From Lepeophtheirus salmonis (taxonomy: Eukaryota > Arthropoda > Copepoda > Siphonostomatoida > Caligidae): DNA of 64,000 nucleotides. A program made the position numbers and the translations under genes. The DNA is taken from contig NC_052136.2 in assembly GCF_016086655.4 (NCBI RefSeq), positions 53,684,492-53,748,491 of the forward strand, read 5' to 3'. This document shows positions 13,225 to 26,264 of this stretch, in pieces (position 1 is the first letter of the stretch; every line of letters begins with the position of its first letter). Under the pieces are notes generated by a model. That model saw only the letters and a program-made list of their open reading frames with translations, searched no databases and was not told where the DNA came from.

Positions 13225-13440
13225 ATGGAGAGTAACCTTGATGATTTGGTGCAGAGTTATTATTATAAATCCTTGATGGCTCATAGTAGAATTGGGGATC
13301 ACCATCGGAGTAATTCTTTCCTATGTGCTTATATATTTCCTTCTCCCCCTCCTCTCTTATCGCAGCTGATTGACGCTGATCTCCTCCAAAACATTCTTCA
13401 AATTGTCCGGGTTACCATGATGATTCTCAGTTTTTTTTAA
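13225..13440 (+). CDS. Uncertain short open frame, possible exon
   Basis: The 71-codon frame starts with an ATG in a good context (AAGATGGAG) and has less AT-biased codons than surrounding DNA; its first residues are MESNLDDLVQSYYYKSLMAH. No domain is recognised. The minus strand over the same bases is also partly open and protein-like (for example KNVLEEISVNQLR), so the strand is undecided. No strong splice sites flank it. It may be an exon, a relic or chance. Confidence 0.2.
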   Translation: MESNLDDLVQSYYYKSLMAHSRIGDHHRSNSFLCAYIFPSPPPLLSQLIDADLLQNILQIVRVTMMILSFF

Positions 13441-14744
13441 CATGCCCATTATACAAACAACTTTTATCACTAGTACCTCCTGACAGAGATCTCTATATAC
13501 ATATGTAAATATATACTTATATATTTAGTGATTCTTGCTTGTTAACGCATTTGATGCTTTTAAAGCGAGGAGTAATAATTAATTAGAGACTAACATCATG
13601 CAAGTTACCAACTTATAAGTTCTTTTTTAATTCACACTCATGAAGATTTGGACAAGTTTCACATTTATAGTCATTACTAATCACTACTTTTGTTCTCCGA
13701 ATTGAGATCAACTATAATCTCAACCATGAAGAAATAGGAATATGACAAAATATTTTCTTCATAAGGACAACGTTTGTTGTCATTTACCAAATTAATATTT
13801 CAATTAAATATAGTCTGTCTACAATTTTTATTTTTTAACTTACAAAAACAAAATGTAATCCTAAGCAATATTTGTCAAATTTCAAAATGAATTTTCTAAA
13901 AAATGGTTCCCATCACAGTTCATCTCAATTTAGAGATGTGCTACTTTTAGAAATCCTCATGAACGTAAATTTCAAAATAAAATATAAATTTGTAAACTGC
14001 ATAATATTGGTAGAATTAAATTATTTTTTAATTTCCATAAGAATGTTTACTTTTATAAAAGAATAACAGTTTGAAAAATATGAATAAATTTATGAATGGC
14101 CTATTCAAAAAAAAAAAAAAAATCAAAATTACATATTAAAAAACTTTTGAAAACTTCAATCTCATAAGAAAATGTAACATTACTGATCTACAATTTTTAT
14201 TACAAAAATATTTAAATTAATCCTCTCTTTACAGCCGTTATTGGTGTTTCGATATAATTATCATTACAATGCCCAGTCTTCTCGAAATATTTACAATAGA
14301 ATGAAGTCAATTGAGAGGACATTGTGGCTGTTTTACAAAAGTAATTTATTCAAGAAAGTTGACTCATAAAAGGCCGTAGATTATATTTGGACTTTTAGAG
14401 AGACAAAATTTTTATTTTTCTTGATCCCCTAAAGAAGGACAGATAACTAAGAAAAATAAAATTGATTTATCTCCTTTTCATATTTTTAATTATAACTGAA
14501 TTACCCGTTACGTACACATATATATATATATATGACTAAAGACTCATAATAATGAGCTTAAAATAATTAATATTTCATTCTATTCACTTCATATCACCAC
14601 TACTTGTGCATAAAAGTGACTCAAAAATGGTTATGACATATAACAAACGTATGAACATAAAAATTATTTTCAACCTACGAGTACGTATTTCTTATAAGTA
14701 AGGGTTGTTTACAAAAACCAATATTTATTCATAATTTTTTGATA
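13441..14744. other. AT-rich stretch, no recognised gene
   Basis: Simple AT-rich DNA with a (TA)n tract near 14518-14533. No gene, RNA or element is recognised. Confidence 0.4.
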
Positions 14745-15597
14745 GCGAGTGGTTCATTAAGGTCACAACACAAGATATAACTTATTTATTAAGAATAGAA
14801 TTTGAACAAAATGGATACTATAAATAGACGTGTGTCTCAAATCTCTTTATCATTAATGTTGAAGCCCTTCACAGCAATTATGGCTTCCAGTGAGAGTTAA
14901 AAGGCCTAGCAGCCTCTGCATAAGTATTCATCTGTCATGGCGTCCCATTGCTGGCTGGACGTGGCTTTGAGGACCTTGGTGTTTGGATGACGGACACTGC
15001 AGGCCTTCCCATCGATATACACCCAAAATATGAAGTCGTGGTGCTGGCAGCAGGGGGGGGGGGCAAAAGTGTCAAAAAATAGTTCAATAGAACTCAAAAG
15101 GCTCATTCAAAAGAGCCTTGCAACGTAGGAGGAGATGGGTTTCTTTCCTTGCTAGTGTCAAAATTGGCTTCTCCACCCACACAAGATTTTTACCACCACT
15201 TTTTTTATTCTCTGTGGACAGTCTGGTGTGTGTGAAACCACAAGATCTCTTGCATGGTCCCTCATACACATGAGGGGATTGGCATGGGCTGTTTTCTTTA
15301 ACTCCTCCGGGTCCAGTTTGTCCTTTTTGACAGAGCCTTCCTTCCTTTCCAACATTTCGGACTTGCGTAGACGTTGGTCCTGGAGACGTTCAACTGCTTG
15401 TAGTGCGTGAATTGAAATTCAATATCACGTTCGAGTGTAATTTTCTCCTCCTGTACGTAGGCTAGAAACCTCAAGTTTTGTTTTTTTGTAATAATTGTTA
15501 ATGTTTTAGTATATCAAAATATGAATTAATTTCAATCACTCAACTTTCATTGGTTATTTAATAAGTAAGTGTTCAGATTTCAATGGACCACCTGGCC
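14745..15597 (-). mobile_element. Tc1-like element, family T1 copy B, internally deleted
   Basis: Both ends are present: GCGAGTGGTTCATTAA on the left and TCAATGGACCACCTGGCC on the right, inverted relative to each other as in the other T1 copies. On the minus strand the transposase N-terminal region (from about 15445) includes KSGGKNLVWVEKPILTLARK, the end of the DNA-binding part. The C-terminal part (15070-14890) reads WVYIDGKACSVRHPNTKVLK then SQQWDAMTDEYL. The catalytic middle with the first two aspartates is gone, leaving about 0.85 kb. Several frameshifts and stops also exist, plus an 11-G run at 15053-15063 next to the deletion joint. It is non-autonomous. Confidence 0.88.
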
Positions 15598-16430
15598 ATT
15601 GGAATTTTTGTAGCTGACATGTTCATAACTATATGAATATGATAACCAAAATTAATCAAGTTTATGATTTGAAGTTTGATTTGTATAGCTACAACTTTAA
15701 TTCCCTTTTCTGCAAATAAATATTTCTTAAAATTATCTACATTATTTGATTAATAATTGTTAACCTTGTTATTGAGTTAGTTAAACATACTTAATTGTTG
15801 AGCTTATATTTGTTTACTTCAATGAATAAACATTTTTCTTTGGCTGCTGCCTTTTCTCTAACTCGACATGACTAAATGCTCAAAAACTCAAACTCGATAA
15901 TATTTATTCAAATCTAACACTAATAAGTATAAACACTCCTTCAAATGTCAAAGCCTTTTTTTATTTTCCATTCCAAGGACAAGGCCTCATTTTATTAATA
16001 TTAATAAATATACATTTAAGCTTATTAAATATTTATATTTAATATAAAATCCCCCACTCCTTGTAAATTGTACTAAATGTTATAAGTATTTTTTTTTTTC
16101 AAAAAATAATAATATATTTTGACAAATTTATTTATCACTATAAAGATGTGTTGAAGTTTTTGTTATTTATTTGGTTATTTGAAGAAACTATTTACTAGTT
16201 ACATATATATATATAACATATATTTATTTTAAATGCTCTCGTTTCCTTAATGGTTTTTCCAATAACATTTTGGTTGAAGTAATAATAAAATAATAATAAT
16301 AATAGTTTGAACGCCATACATGAGAAAAATTAGAATAGGTACTTCATTCTTTTGAAAATTGAATTTTCACTATATTCTTATTGGTATATATTTTTTTTCT
16401 AATATTTTAGGTAATTTCTTATAAATAATA
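15598..16430. other. AT-rich stretch, no recognised gene
   Basis: Nothing recognised. It contains (TA)n, a T-run near 16090 and AAT/ATA-rich filler. Confidence 0.4.
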
Positions 16431-17324
16431 GGTTAGGGAAAAGGTAATTTCGTATTTCCCGCCATTTCTTTTATCTTAGAATATATTGTTCATTATTGAT
16501 CACATCGGATCATACGATAATGCATTGTAAAGGCAAGAGTGTATACTTCAAACATTTTTCGGACAGTATTGGACTTGGTAGGTACAGTCGTGACTTATCG
16601 TGGATCGAGTATGGAGATGTCAAAGGAAGACATTCCCTATATTTTAATAACTGAAAAGAAAAAAAGCCAACAACGACCAGGAAAATGTGTAATGTATACG
16701 GGGGCAATATTCTTTAGGTTCGTGTTGCACTACTGTTGTTTGTGCAATTTCGTTCTGGTGTAGTGGAACTGAACCGTGCACTGACAGGCCTGTCGTCGAA
16801 AATATAGATGCAATCATTGGAAAAATCGAGATATTCCATTTGTTATTATTAGCAGCATCGTCCAGGAGCTGAACATTGATCACAAAACCATTCTGAATCA
16901 TTTGGAGAAGGCAGGATACTAAATAAAATTCGAATAAGAGAGGAATCGTATTTCATCCAGAAATGTCAGGCAGCTCACATCTTTGATGGCGCACCGGAAG
17001 CTCTAAGAGATCAGATGAAGAGTTCCTTTGCATCTAAACTGCAGTCCGGACCTGTAACTAAGTGACTAATACATATTCCTGAGTATGACTAACGCGCTTG
17101 GGGGTAAGCATTTGGCTACAATAGAGACATTTAAAAATTAGTTGCTCAAGTTTTTTGCCAATGGGAACAAGGACTTCTACGAAAAGGGCATTATGAAGTT
17201 GAATTGTCGTTGACAAAATGTTATCAAACACAATGGGGCATACTTGACTTAAATTGGATGATTGTAAAACTTATTATAAAGCATTAAAATAAAGTAAAAA
17301 ATAAAAAAATACTTTTTCCCCAAC
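16431..17324 (+). mobile_element. Mariner element, family M1 copy 1, internally deleted
   Basis: The left end GGTTAGGGAAAAGGTAATTT follows TA and matches the inverted right end CTTTTTCCCCAAC. Inside, the transposase N-terminal part is readable across frames (DRPVVENIDAIIGKIE corresponds to the linker after the second helix-turn-helix). The C-terminal part is also readable (MTNALGGKHLATIETFKN, then FYEKGIMKLN and VIKHNGAYLT), a typical mariner tail. The region of the first catalytic aspartate and most of the core are missing, and there are many stops. Family tail motifs place it in mariner proper (DD34D), cecropia-like; the subfamily is an inference. It shares the structure of the copies at 32139 and 38745. 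Confidence 0.85.
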
Positions 17325-18640
17325 AATATAATATTACAAGAATCTTTATATATATATATGTACATATGCATGGATTATATGATCTACTTATATCAAAAGC
17401 ATAGTTTTATGTCTCTTTTACTTGATTTTTCTATTTAATTTTTTTTTTTACTTTGATCTATATGTAAGCTATGGTTCATATTAACAAAATCAAAAAGAGA
17501 AAAGTCGAGCTCAGAATTATAGTATTTATATATGTATGTATCTTCAACGAAAAAATACCCTGATATATTCTTTGAAGCTAAAGTTCCTATTGTATTCCAA
17601 TAATTAAAAAAATAAATTCTATTAAAAGTCGTCATTAGCAACTCAAAACAGAGGAACTCAATATATGATGCATATATAATATGCACTTTGATTCATGTTA
17701 TAATTGTCTTTATGAGTTAAATAGTTTGTAATGTGTACATGTACTGAAAGCAATATTAGCTCTACCTTAAATGTTTTAATTTTTTTTTTTTTAAATATAA
17801 TTCCTTAGTGATCTCGTAACCCGTTTGGAACAATGAACAACATATTTGGATAGGAGGAAGTTGAAATAATAGATGATTCAATATTAAATACCCATTGTAG
17901 TAGGGTTTTTTATTCAGTAATTACCGGATGTCTACTTGTACATGGTGTATGTTGTTGAGATGTTTAAAAAAAAAGAGAGACGAAAGCCGAAAATAAATAT
18001 TATTTGTCTCGTTGTATGCAAATCAGGACTCTCCGTAGTGTTTTGGGTTAATAAAAAGTACAAGTGGAGATTAGTTGTTATTAATTACAAATGACGTCAT
18101 TCATTCAATTTTCAACTTATTCGGGAATAGCCATTACCAGCCTTCAATTCCAATGAGTAAAATCATAAATTTTGTATTTTCTCATTCAACGGTACTCGAA
18201 CTGTAGTATGAAAAATCCCCTTTTTGAGGTATGCAGAGATTTGAGAGAAAACCCGATCAATTAAATTTAAAAGAAGCTCTACATTTATATCAGAAGAACA
18301 TTCTTAAATATGTCTCGCCTATTATGAAAAGCATAATTTTTCATCATATTAATTTCAAAACTATAAAATTTTTAAGCATAAAATAATGGTATTACATATT
18401 TACAGATTTTCATGTTTTCTCAGAAGGTACGGAATCTTAAAAATTTTTGATTTACATATTTATTTGTTTTCACCACATTTTTTTATCAAACAAGAATGTT
18501 TCAGACACTAGAACAAATTATATTTGTTTAATATTATCTATATTAAAGCTATCTACCAATAAATTAGCACTCTCTAACGAATTAAATTCAAATATTGAGA
18601 TACCAGAATTAAGTTTCAACAATTAAAAAATGTATATATA
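17325..18640. other. AT-rich stretch, no recognised gene
   Basis: No gene recognised. An 83-codon minus-strand frame at 17435-17686 is rich in Tyr, Phe, Asn and Ile, as expected from AT-rich chance frames. Confidence 0.4.
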
Positions 18641-18659
18641 ATTTTTTTTTTAAATCAAG

Positions 18660-18750
18660 ACCCATGTTGTGGGAGTAAAAGCATCTAAACTTTTATCGAA
18701 TCACGTTTTTCATTCGGTCTTGATACACAAAGACTGTGCCGTAACTACAG
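18660..18750 (+). CDS. Exon-like block with splice signals (tentative)
   Basis: A T-rich tract ends in AATCAAG at 18659, and the block is followed by a good donor, CTACAG/GTGAGC at 18751. The 91 bases between are open for 30 codons (it includes KASKLLSNHVFHSVLIHKD) and are less AT-rich than the flanks. No domain or partner exon is recognised. It could be an internal exon of a gene that spans beyond the window, or chance. Confidence 0.25.
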
Positions 18751-18891
18751 GTGAGCATTTGGCGACGTGTCCCCCAACTGAGATATATATGTATATATAT
18801 TCCATTTCTACTTTTATAATAAAAATGCAGAATTATGATCACATTCTAAATTCTCGTGCTTAACACCTCGAAATATATACACGTCAACATA

Positions 18892-19676
18892 CCGAGTGCA
18901 ACAGGGAAATTTTTGCGCGATCAAGAAGCAAAACCAAAACCCCAATAACTTTTTGTAAAATTATAATGAAAAATGTTATTTAAAAAACTTTTAGCAATCA
19001 ATCTTGGCAAGAATTATTCAATATGGCTGCCTCCAGCCTCTATCACAGCCTTGCACGAAGTTGGAACTTTGTGCAGGTTGTCACAATATAATCGGCGGGC
19101 ATGTTGGTCCATTGCTTCTTGATGCTGACCTTGAGCTCCTGCACATTTCTTGTGATGTCTTCTCTCAAGCCTTAAGGCCTTTATCCCTTCGGCAAGGAAA
19201 TGTCTTGTAGTTCTGATAAAGCTTTTAAGGTCTAAGTCATCATGAACTGCCCTCCCGACGGTGATCTTGTCTAAGTTGAACTTCTCAGATAAGCCGTGTA
19301 TTGATACTGTTGAATCATTCTTGATCTTGGCTTCCAGGAACTTGATAAACGTTTTATCTAAATTCAATCCATTTCATCCACTTCCTTTTGACTCATTTCC
19401 CATTTTCCGTGGTAACCCTGACGTTCTAGACTGTCCTCATGGTCACGCCGACAACGTGTGAAATTCTTTTCGAATCAACATCTGCGTCGAGAAGATCTGA
19501 AACACTTTGCCTTTTTTATTCCTGTTCACTTATTTTTTATCCGATTTTGATCAAGTTAAAACAATGCGGAAGAAAAACAACACATGTATTAGAGTATTGC
19601 TCTGAGATGTCACCTGAAATCTTAATTATTGCAATAAAATAAATAATTACGCGGAAAATTTCCCTGTTGCAATCTG
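18892..19676 (-). mobile_element. Tc1/mariner-type element, family T2, internally deleted
   Basis: TA flanks both ends (18890-18891 and 19677-19678). The left end CCGAGTGCAACAGGGAAATT is inverted at the right end, whose reverse complement reads CAGATTGCAACAGGGAAATT, with further match into GCGCG/CCGCG. On the minus strand, 19367-19014 is one open frame of 117 codons. It fuses a helix-turn-helix segment (VSIHGLSEKFNLDKITVGRA) directly to the transposase C-terminus (HARRLYCDNLHKVP, then AVIEAGGSHIE). The whole catalytic core is deleted at about 19140-19190, in frame. Upstream, 19500-19380 carries a first helix-turn-helix region (RISHVVGVT) broken by frameshifts. It is non-autonomous. Confidence 0.85.
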
Positions 19677-22600
19677 TACATATGTAATACTGGGAACATT
19701 CATCAATGCTACGTCATTAAATACGAATCAATTAACCTTGACAATATTACAAAAACAACAACATATTTATTGCTTTATATAGAAACTTGCAAACTCTACG
19801 GCTCACCAGGCCTTGTTTTTTTGGTTTTTTTATATAAATAGTACAATATATAACAAAAGCTAACATAGATTATATTTATATATTTTTTCACCATTGTAAA
19901 TCCCTCAAGATTTTAATTCAAGCTTCATACAGTTTTGATTGAAGACTTTGTTTTGATCGATTGTGGGACAAAAAATTAAATAGGCAAAGAAAAAAAACAT
20001 ATGTGATTTTGTAAGATTTTTTCTTTTGTTTATAAGTGAAAAAGAATAATATCCATATTCTTAACAATCAAATGAAGGCCGAAAATCATATCTTAAAAAG
20101 AGTTGTGTTTTTTTTTTTTATAATATTAAAGATAAATTCATATTTAACAAATAACTCTTCCATAAAAGTTATAAATCAAGTCTGGGGCGTTTAATTAGTG
20201 CATAAGTGCACTATAGATATACACATGTAGTATAATTCATAAAAATGAGAAAGAAACAGAAAATGATACTTCAAACTTTTCCCATTGTGATTGAAACGTG
20301 CTCCAAATTTATAATATATTTTTTATTATATATAGGATATACAATAAATTAATAAATTTATGAACATAATAGTCTTTCTACCATCTTCTCCTCCCCCCTC
20401 CCTCCTCCTGCCTCTCTCTCTCTCTCACTCACTTTTCTTCTTTTGTCTTCTCTCTTTTCTTTCTCTTTCTAACACAAGATCAAGCCATCAACATAAAGAA
20501 AATTATATTAGATACCAATATCTATGATTAACGTATTAATAATTCACTCAAATCGTTATTCAAGCCGAGGAAAAAAAGTATACAGTTTTAGAATCAACAA
20601 GGTGTTTTATCAATAGGTTGTCCAATCGCTTCCAAGACTTGCCATATACGTGACATAAAGTACAATTTTTGACCTATTGCTTTAGCTTACTAACACAACG
20701 TTGTCCCAATAATATAACTTGAAAGTTACACTATATTTTCTCTTTCAGCTGTTTCTAAATTTGCATATTTTTTTTCTAGGAAAAGTTGAGTGAAACAATA
20801 CAAATTAAACATAGATGAAACCTGCATTATTCTTAAAAATACGTAATTTGTATTTACCAATGATGTCACGTATCGAAAGCGATTGGAATCTACATATATT
20901 ACAATTAATATTTATAAATATATGTCATCTATTTGCTGTCGATGCACCCATTGAGTAGGCTTGGTTGAAGTTTATGTCATTTGCTTGATCACCTTGAATA
21001 GGAATAAAATTTTATATTTGTGCATTGAACATCTTTTGATTAGCTTAAATTTTAGGGATAGGATTTTCGTAGATAAATATTAGAGTTTTTTTCCTCCCTT
21101 TCTACAAATATGTACTATTCCTAATCATTTTTTGATGCAGATTGTGTGATCATATTTAAGCTATACATTCTTAAATTCATTATTATTTTATTTGGCAGGT
21201 TGTTTCTTTCCTAAAGGTCTTTTTAGTTCTAGGGATGAACAAATTGTTCTTAACTTCCTTATTTTTTGAAATTATAGCTCTTGATGTGAATAACACAAAT
21301 ATAATTTTAATATGCAAGAATACACAACATGACCAGCTTTAAGGATGAATGCAAAGTGAATGATTTTTATGACATGGGCCCGAGTACATATATATGTATG
21401 TGCTCGGTGGCCACTTAGGTCCACCTCTGACTTTGTTGATTTTTTGAATACATATTTTTATTACCAAATATCGCTTTTGAGAGAACAACTAAGAAAATCT
21501 ATTAAAAATTGAAATCATAGATCATTCGATGTACCCTATCGGCTATCGTACATTGTACCTTAGATTTATTTAAAATACACTTGTTAAAAAATGTAGGTAT
21601 TTGTCTTTCAATTTTCACAAAGTTTTTCATATAAATTGTACATATAAAATAGTTTGACAAACTTTTATTTACATAGTGTTTTCAAATTTAGGAAGTCTTT
21701 TCCTTTAAAAAATGCGAGAAAGATATCAACAAAGTTCTCACACTAATATGCATCTATATTTTATATCCCACAAAAAAAAGTACTTTGATTCATATCTTGT
21801 ATTTTTGTTTTTGTATTCAATCCCCCTCCTCCAAATCAACGTTCCATCAGAAGATAAATTGTTCTTCCTAAAAAAAATGTCCTTCCTGTTCCTTCATTAT
21901 TATTTTTGTAAAAGATGCAGTAGGTTTGACAAGCAGACATATTATGTACGTAGGTAAATTTATTTTTACTAATACAATTATGTATCCATTTTAAGAAAAG
22001 TACGGAAATGGCATACAAGGCATCTTCCATCATTGATAATTCTTCAAATGATAATATATAGTTCTTGTATGAGATAATAACTTTAATGAGAGCAAAAAAA
22101 AAAAAAAAAAAAAAAATCATCCATTTTTTTTTTTGCAACACTGCATTAAAAAAGGTTAGGCATCATCGTTTGGGCATTTTTACTACGTGTACGGGTTTTT
22201 GTAGGTTTTTTAAACGGTGAATCAATTTTTAAATATGAAAAATAGAGTAAATATTTAAGAGTATCCAGTAAAATGAATAATTTCCGAAATTGATGAGTAT
22301 ATCATTAAATTCTTTAAATATTTTATTGCAAAGTTTAGTTAAAAATATAGTTACTTATTTCCTTTTATGGATATGATATGGTCTGCAATATCTAACGCAG
22401 TGGTTTTTTAGTATTATTGAGCCTTTTCAAGGGGAGATAATATGTACAAAATAGTGGCTTGAAAGGATTTAACAAGGCTCTTTAAAAAGTAAATAATGGA
22501 AAAATAAAGAATTTGACACCTAACCCCTTCGCTTCCACTACGTATCTCAATATGTGTAACGATTTATCAAAAAAATGGCCAACCGCCTCCCTCCCCCAAC

Positions 22601-24186
22601 CGATACATACATTTTGAACGACTCTGTATTTTAAAAAAATATTAAAAATTCCATTAAGATATATTAAGCTTAAATGTCAATTGAAAGGAATCAAATAAAT
22701 CAAATAGTTTGAAAATCACAATTCTTGTAGGAGGAGCAAACCATACACAAAAAACGTTTAAAAGGGACAAAAATGAACAATTAATCGTTATGTACAATCG
22801 TATTTCGAGTCGAAATATTTCTAAATTTTTTAGGGTTTTTAGCAAATAAGCAAATCTTTACTGTTTAAGAAATTTATAACTTATATTATAAAACTTATAA
22901 TTTATCTTATAACTGCATGCATTAAACAGTCATATCCAGTTCAAATTATGAAAATGGAGTTTTCACTCAGGTTTACTTGAACAGAATGTTAAGTTGATTT
23001 TTTTATTGCTCCTATTAGTATGGCTTTTATCAATATAATAATCTGTCCAATCTAATATTTGTTTACTATATGTAAAATATATTTTATAGACAAAATATTA
23101 CATTTTGCCTTTCTTAAAGAGTTTTGAAATTTTTTTCGAAACAAATTATTTAACATATACTTTTGTCACAAAAAGTCCCATCTCCTAACAAAAAAGTTTA
23201 TGTCGTAATTGATAAAATGATTATGATTTGTCTGAAAAAAATACTTCTTTAAACATATTATCTTCACCTAATCTATTATATCTGAAAATTTTGATACCTA
23301 AAAAGTTTTGAAATAGTGAATAAATCTTATAATGAAGATTGCTAAGAGGTCACCTTTTGGTGTCAATTTTACGAATCAAATGATCACATTTTGTCATCAA
23401 TTAACAATATACTAAGTAAGAAATAATATAATCACCAATATAGAAATAAATCTTTTGTGTGTTCTTGTATTTGTACTGAAGCCACAATAATCATTTCTAG
23501 CTATTTTGGTTTCAAACCACTTGAACCCCATAAAATTATGGCAAAATTAAAAATATCTAGATATATCTAGGCGTGTAAATTTTGAACTTTTTTAATTTAG
23601 AAGAGTCAGCCAGATGTTACATTACAAGGTGTCATACAAAGATAAATAATTATCCGATCTTGAATACATTAAACATAAAGTAAATATTCATTTTTAATCA
23701 ATATTAATTGGTCCATGAGGAATCTCTTTAACAAAGCAATCAGATATATTCAGGAATTCGACTTATTATATCCCATTTACGAGAAAAAAATGTAAGACAT
23801 TCTTGTATCTAATTCTGTATCTTGTATCAATAATAATGAATAAGGAAAAATAAACCTTGGATTGCCTAATCATCAATTACATTTTGGGTTTACTTTTATT
23901 AAAATATGTACAAATAAATACTAAAATTTTCAAATAAAGCATGGTTCTATCAATTAAACAATCTATTTAATACTTTAGAAATTGTTAACAATCAAAATTT
24001 ACTAGATAGTATGCAATGAAATTTTGTTCAAACTTTATTGTAATGTAGTAGCTATCTATAACATATTTTTAGACGAGATAACGTGTTTTAGGTAGAAATA
24101 TTTATTTCTGTATAATAACATTTGAGTCCCCAAGGGAGGTCATGGTACTACATACATATGAATTATTAAGCTGCATAAAATAGGTA
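19677..24186. other. AT-rich stretch with a polypyrimidine tract and homopolymers
   Basis: No supported gene. It contains a C/T-rich tract near 20383-20470 (listed separately), a run of 23 A at 22094-22116 followed by a T-run, and AT-rich filler. Short frames such as 21836-22141 are chance frames across the A/T runs. Confidence 0.4.
20383..20470 (+). repeat. Polypyrimidine tract
   Basis: About 85 bases are nearly all C and T, including TCCTCCCCCCTCCCTCCTCC and a short (CT)n run, with only a few purines. Such tracts can form triplex or act as polypyrimidine signals, but no adjacent gene is recognised. Confidence 0.8.
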
Positions 24187-25029
24187 CCGGCTGGTCTGTA
24201 GAAATCTGAGCACTTACTAATTCAATAATTAATTAAGGGTGATTTATTGAAATTAATTCATATTTCGATTAATTAAAGCATAAACAATTAGTTACGAAAC
24301 ATAACAAACCTGATCTCTTTAGTTTACGTACAAATCGAGAAAATGATGAAACTTGAACGTTATCGACGAATTTCTATTTACGAACTCCAAGCAGTTGGGC
24401 TTCTCCAAGACCACGGTCTACGTCGTCAGCGAGTTTTAAACGTTGGAAAGGAAGATGGCTCTCTCAAAAAGGCTAACTTGGACCCAGAGGCGTAAAAGAA
24501 AACAGCCCAGGTCATTACCCTCAAGTCTACGAGTGATTCTACAAGAGATTTTGGGGTTTCACACCAGACTATCCAGAGATGTATCAAAGGTGGAAAGAGC
24601 CTTCTGATGGTGTAGAGACCACTTTTGATATCAAAAATGAAAGAAACTAATGCAAGACTCTTTAAAATGAGTCGGTTGCGTTCTTGTGAATTCCTTTATA
24701 ACACTTTTAGGCCTCTTACAGCCCTGATGCCAACCCCCTCAACAACACATTTTGTGTACATGTCAAGGGGAATGTCTGCATTGTCCATCATTCAAACACC
24801 GAGGCCCTCAAAACCACTGTCACTCAGCACTGGGACGCCATAAAATAGGCCTTTCGCCACCGCCTGGAATTAATCATTGCTGCTAATGGCGGGTACATTA
24901 CTAATTAATAGAGCTTATATACACATCTATTTATTGTGCTAATTTTGTTGAAATGCTATTCTTAATTAGTAAATTATATCTTGTTGAAGTTTAAAATTCA
25001 AATTGTTCCCTTTTCATAGGACCACTCGG
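24187..25029 (+). mobile_element. Tc1-like element, family T1 copy C, internally deleted
   Basis: TA at 24185-24186 and 25030-25031 flanks CCGGCTGGTCTGTAGAAATC on the left and the inverted ATAGGACCACTCGG on the right. The N-terminal frame begins at ATG 24342 (MMKLERYRRISIYELQAVGL). It continues through the ALKKA-x-LDPE region, with a stop, to VSHQTIQRCIKGGKSLL, the second helix-turn-helix. At about 24660 it jumps to the C-terminal tail (QTPRPSKPLSLSTGTP in a shifted frame; homologous to HPNTKALKATVSQ in copy B) and ends in IIAANGGYITN at 24868-24903. The DDE core is gone. Total size is about 0.84 kb, similar to copies B and D. Confidence 0.88.
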
Positions 25030-26264
25030 TATGAATGAAACTATATGATGGAGGGATAATGTCATACATCCTACTACTTAATGTCCGCTGCTTTTATCTA
25101 TATTGTACATAATAATAATATAGTAGTATAATACATATACATAGATATGTGGCAGACATCTTTGTTAATTATGCTTGAAAAACACATAGCAGGTATGTAT
25201 TCTATAAACTTATATAAGGAATTTTCTATACTAGTCTTTTCGTGATATCAATATTTTCATATATTGTACACTGTACCGTAGGGTGCATCAGACCCCCAAG
25301 TAAAAAATATTACCTTACCAATATGATAAAAATATTCTACCTATAATAAAAACCCATCATATATAATATGTTTAAATTCAAATATTTTTACCGGGCCCAC
25401 ATTAAGCATTTTGAAATGAGAATATTTTGTTGTATATGGTTATATTACAATTGCAAGCAAAAAACACATTCATGCTTGGTTTTTTCCGGCATGTGTTTAA
25501 TATTATATTATTAACTTGCAAATCACTGAAAATATGTTGTTTGAATTTTAGTTTGTAAGAAATACATGGTTAAAAATCTAGAAATATTGCTTTAATGGCT
25601 TAAGAGAGCTATGCGAAAGAAATTGAAAAGGACTATCTCCCAAAAATATAAGAACTTTTTAATAAATAAAAAATCGATACGAAAATTTTTTGTTTCTGAT
25701 GGAGTGAGGGGGAGATGTCAGAAAGTTTTAGGATTTTTTTCATGTCATACCGATTTTTTATCGCATAGTGGAACAGTAATTACCGGTTTCAATATCAGTT
25801 TAGTATAGTACCATTTTGAATGCGTCAGTAACCCGATCCCACTATAGTACCGGTTTATCGGACAAAACTACTCTATACAGGAAACGAGTACTTATTTAGG
25901 TCCTTTCCCTTTTTTGAGCAACTAAAGGATATATTTTCAAAGTACAGTAGTTATGAAATAAAAGAGAAAATTGAATTACAACCAGTCTCTAATGAATGTC
26001 TTTAGGAATTACAAAAACTTTTTCGTCAATTATTAATCTGATTACATTAAGTATATAGATCGACCCAAAAAATATTTTAATTCCTTAAAAGTTGGTTACT
26101 GCATGTATTATGGAAGTTTACTAGACTGGTTCTTTGTTTTCGAAATGTTAGTCAGATATGGTCCAAAAAAATAGGGAGAGAGAGATAATTTGAGCCGTAT
26201 TGGTTCAAAAGTAGTTTCAAGTTTTAAATTTCACAGTTTTATGAAAATATATATATATTCTTGG
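25030..26264. other. AT-rich stretch; GTACCGGTTT-like patch
   Basis: No gene recognised. At 25760-25870 a patch holds ATTACCGGTTT and AGTACCGGTTTATCGG and short inverted words ATAGTGG/CCACTAT, possibly a small decayed repeat. Confidence 0.35.

Noticed and set aside
17435..17686. 83-codon minus-strand open frame
   Set aside because: Tyr, Phe, Ile and Asn-rich composition follows from AT-rich DNA; no motif and no splice signals.
22380..22620. GCAGTGGTTTTTTAG as a hAT end
   Set aside because: No inverted partner or target duplication was found nearby.
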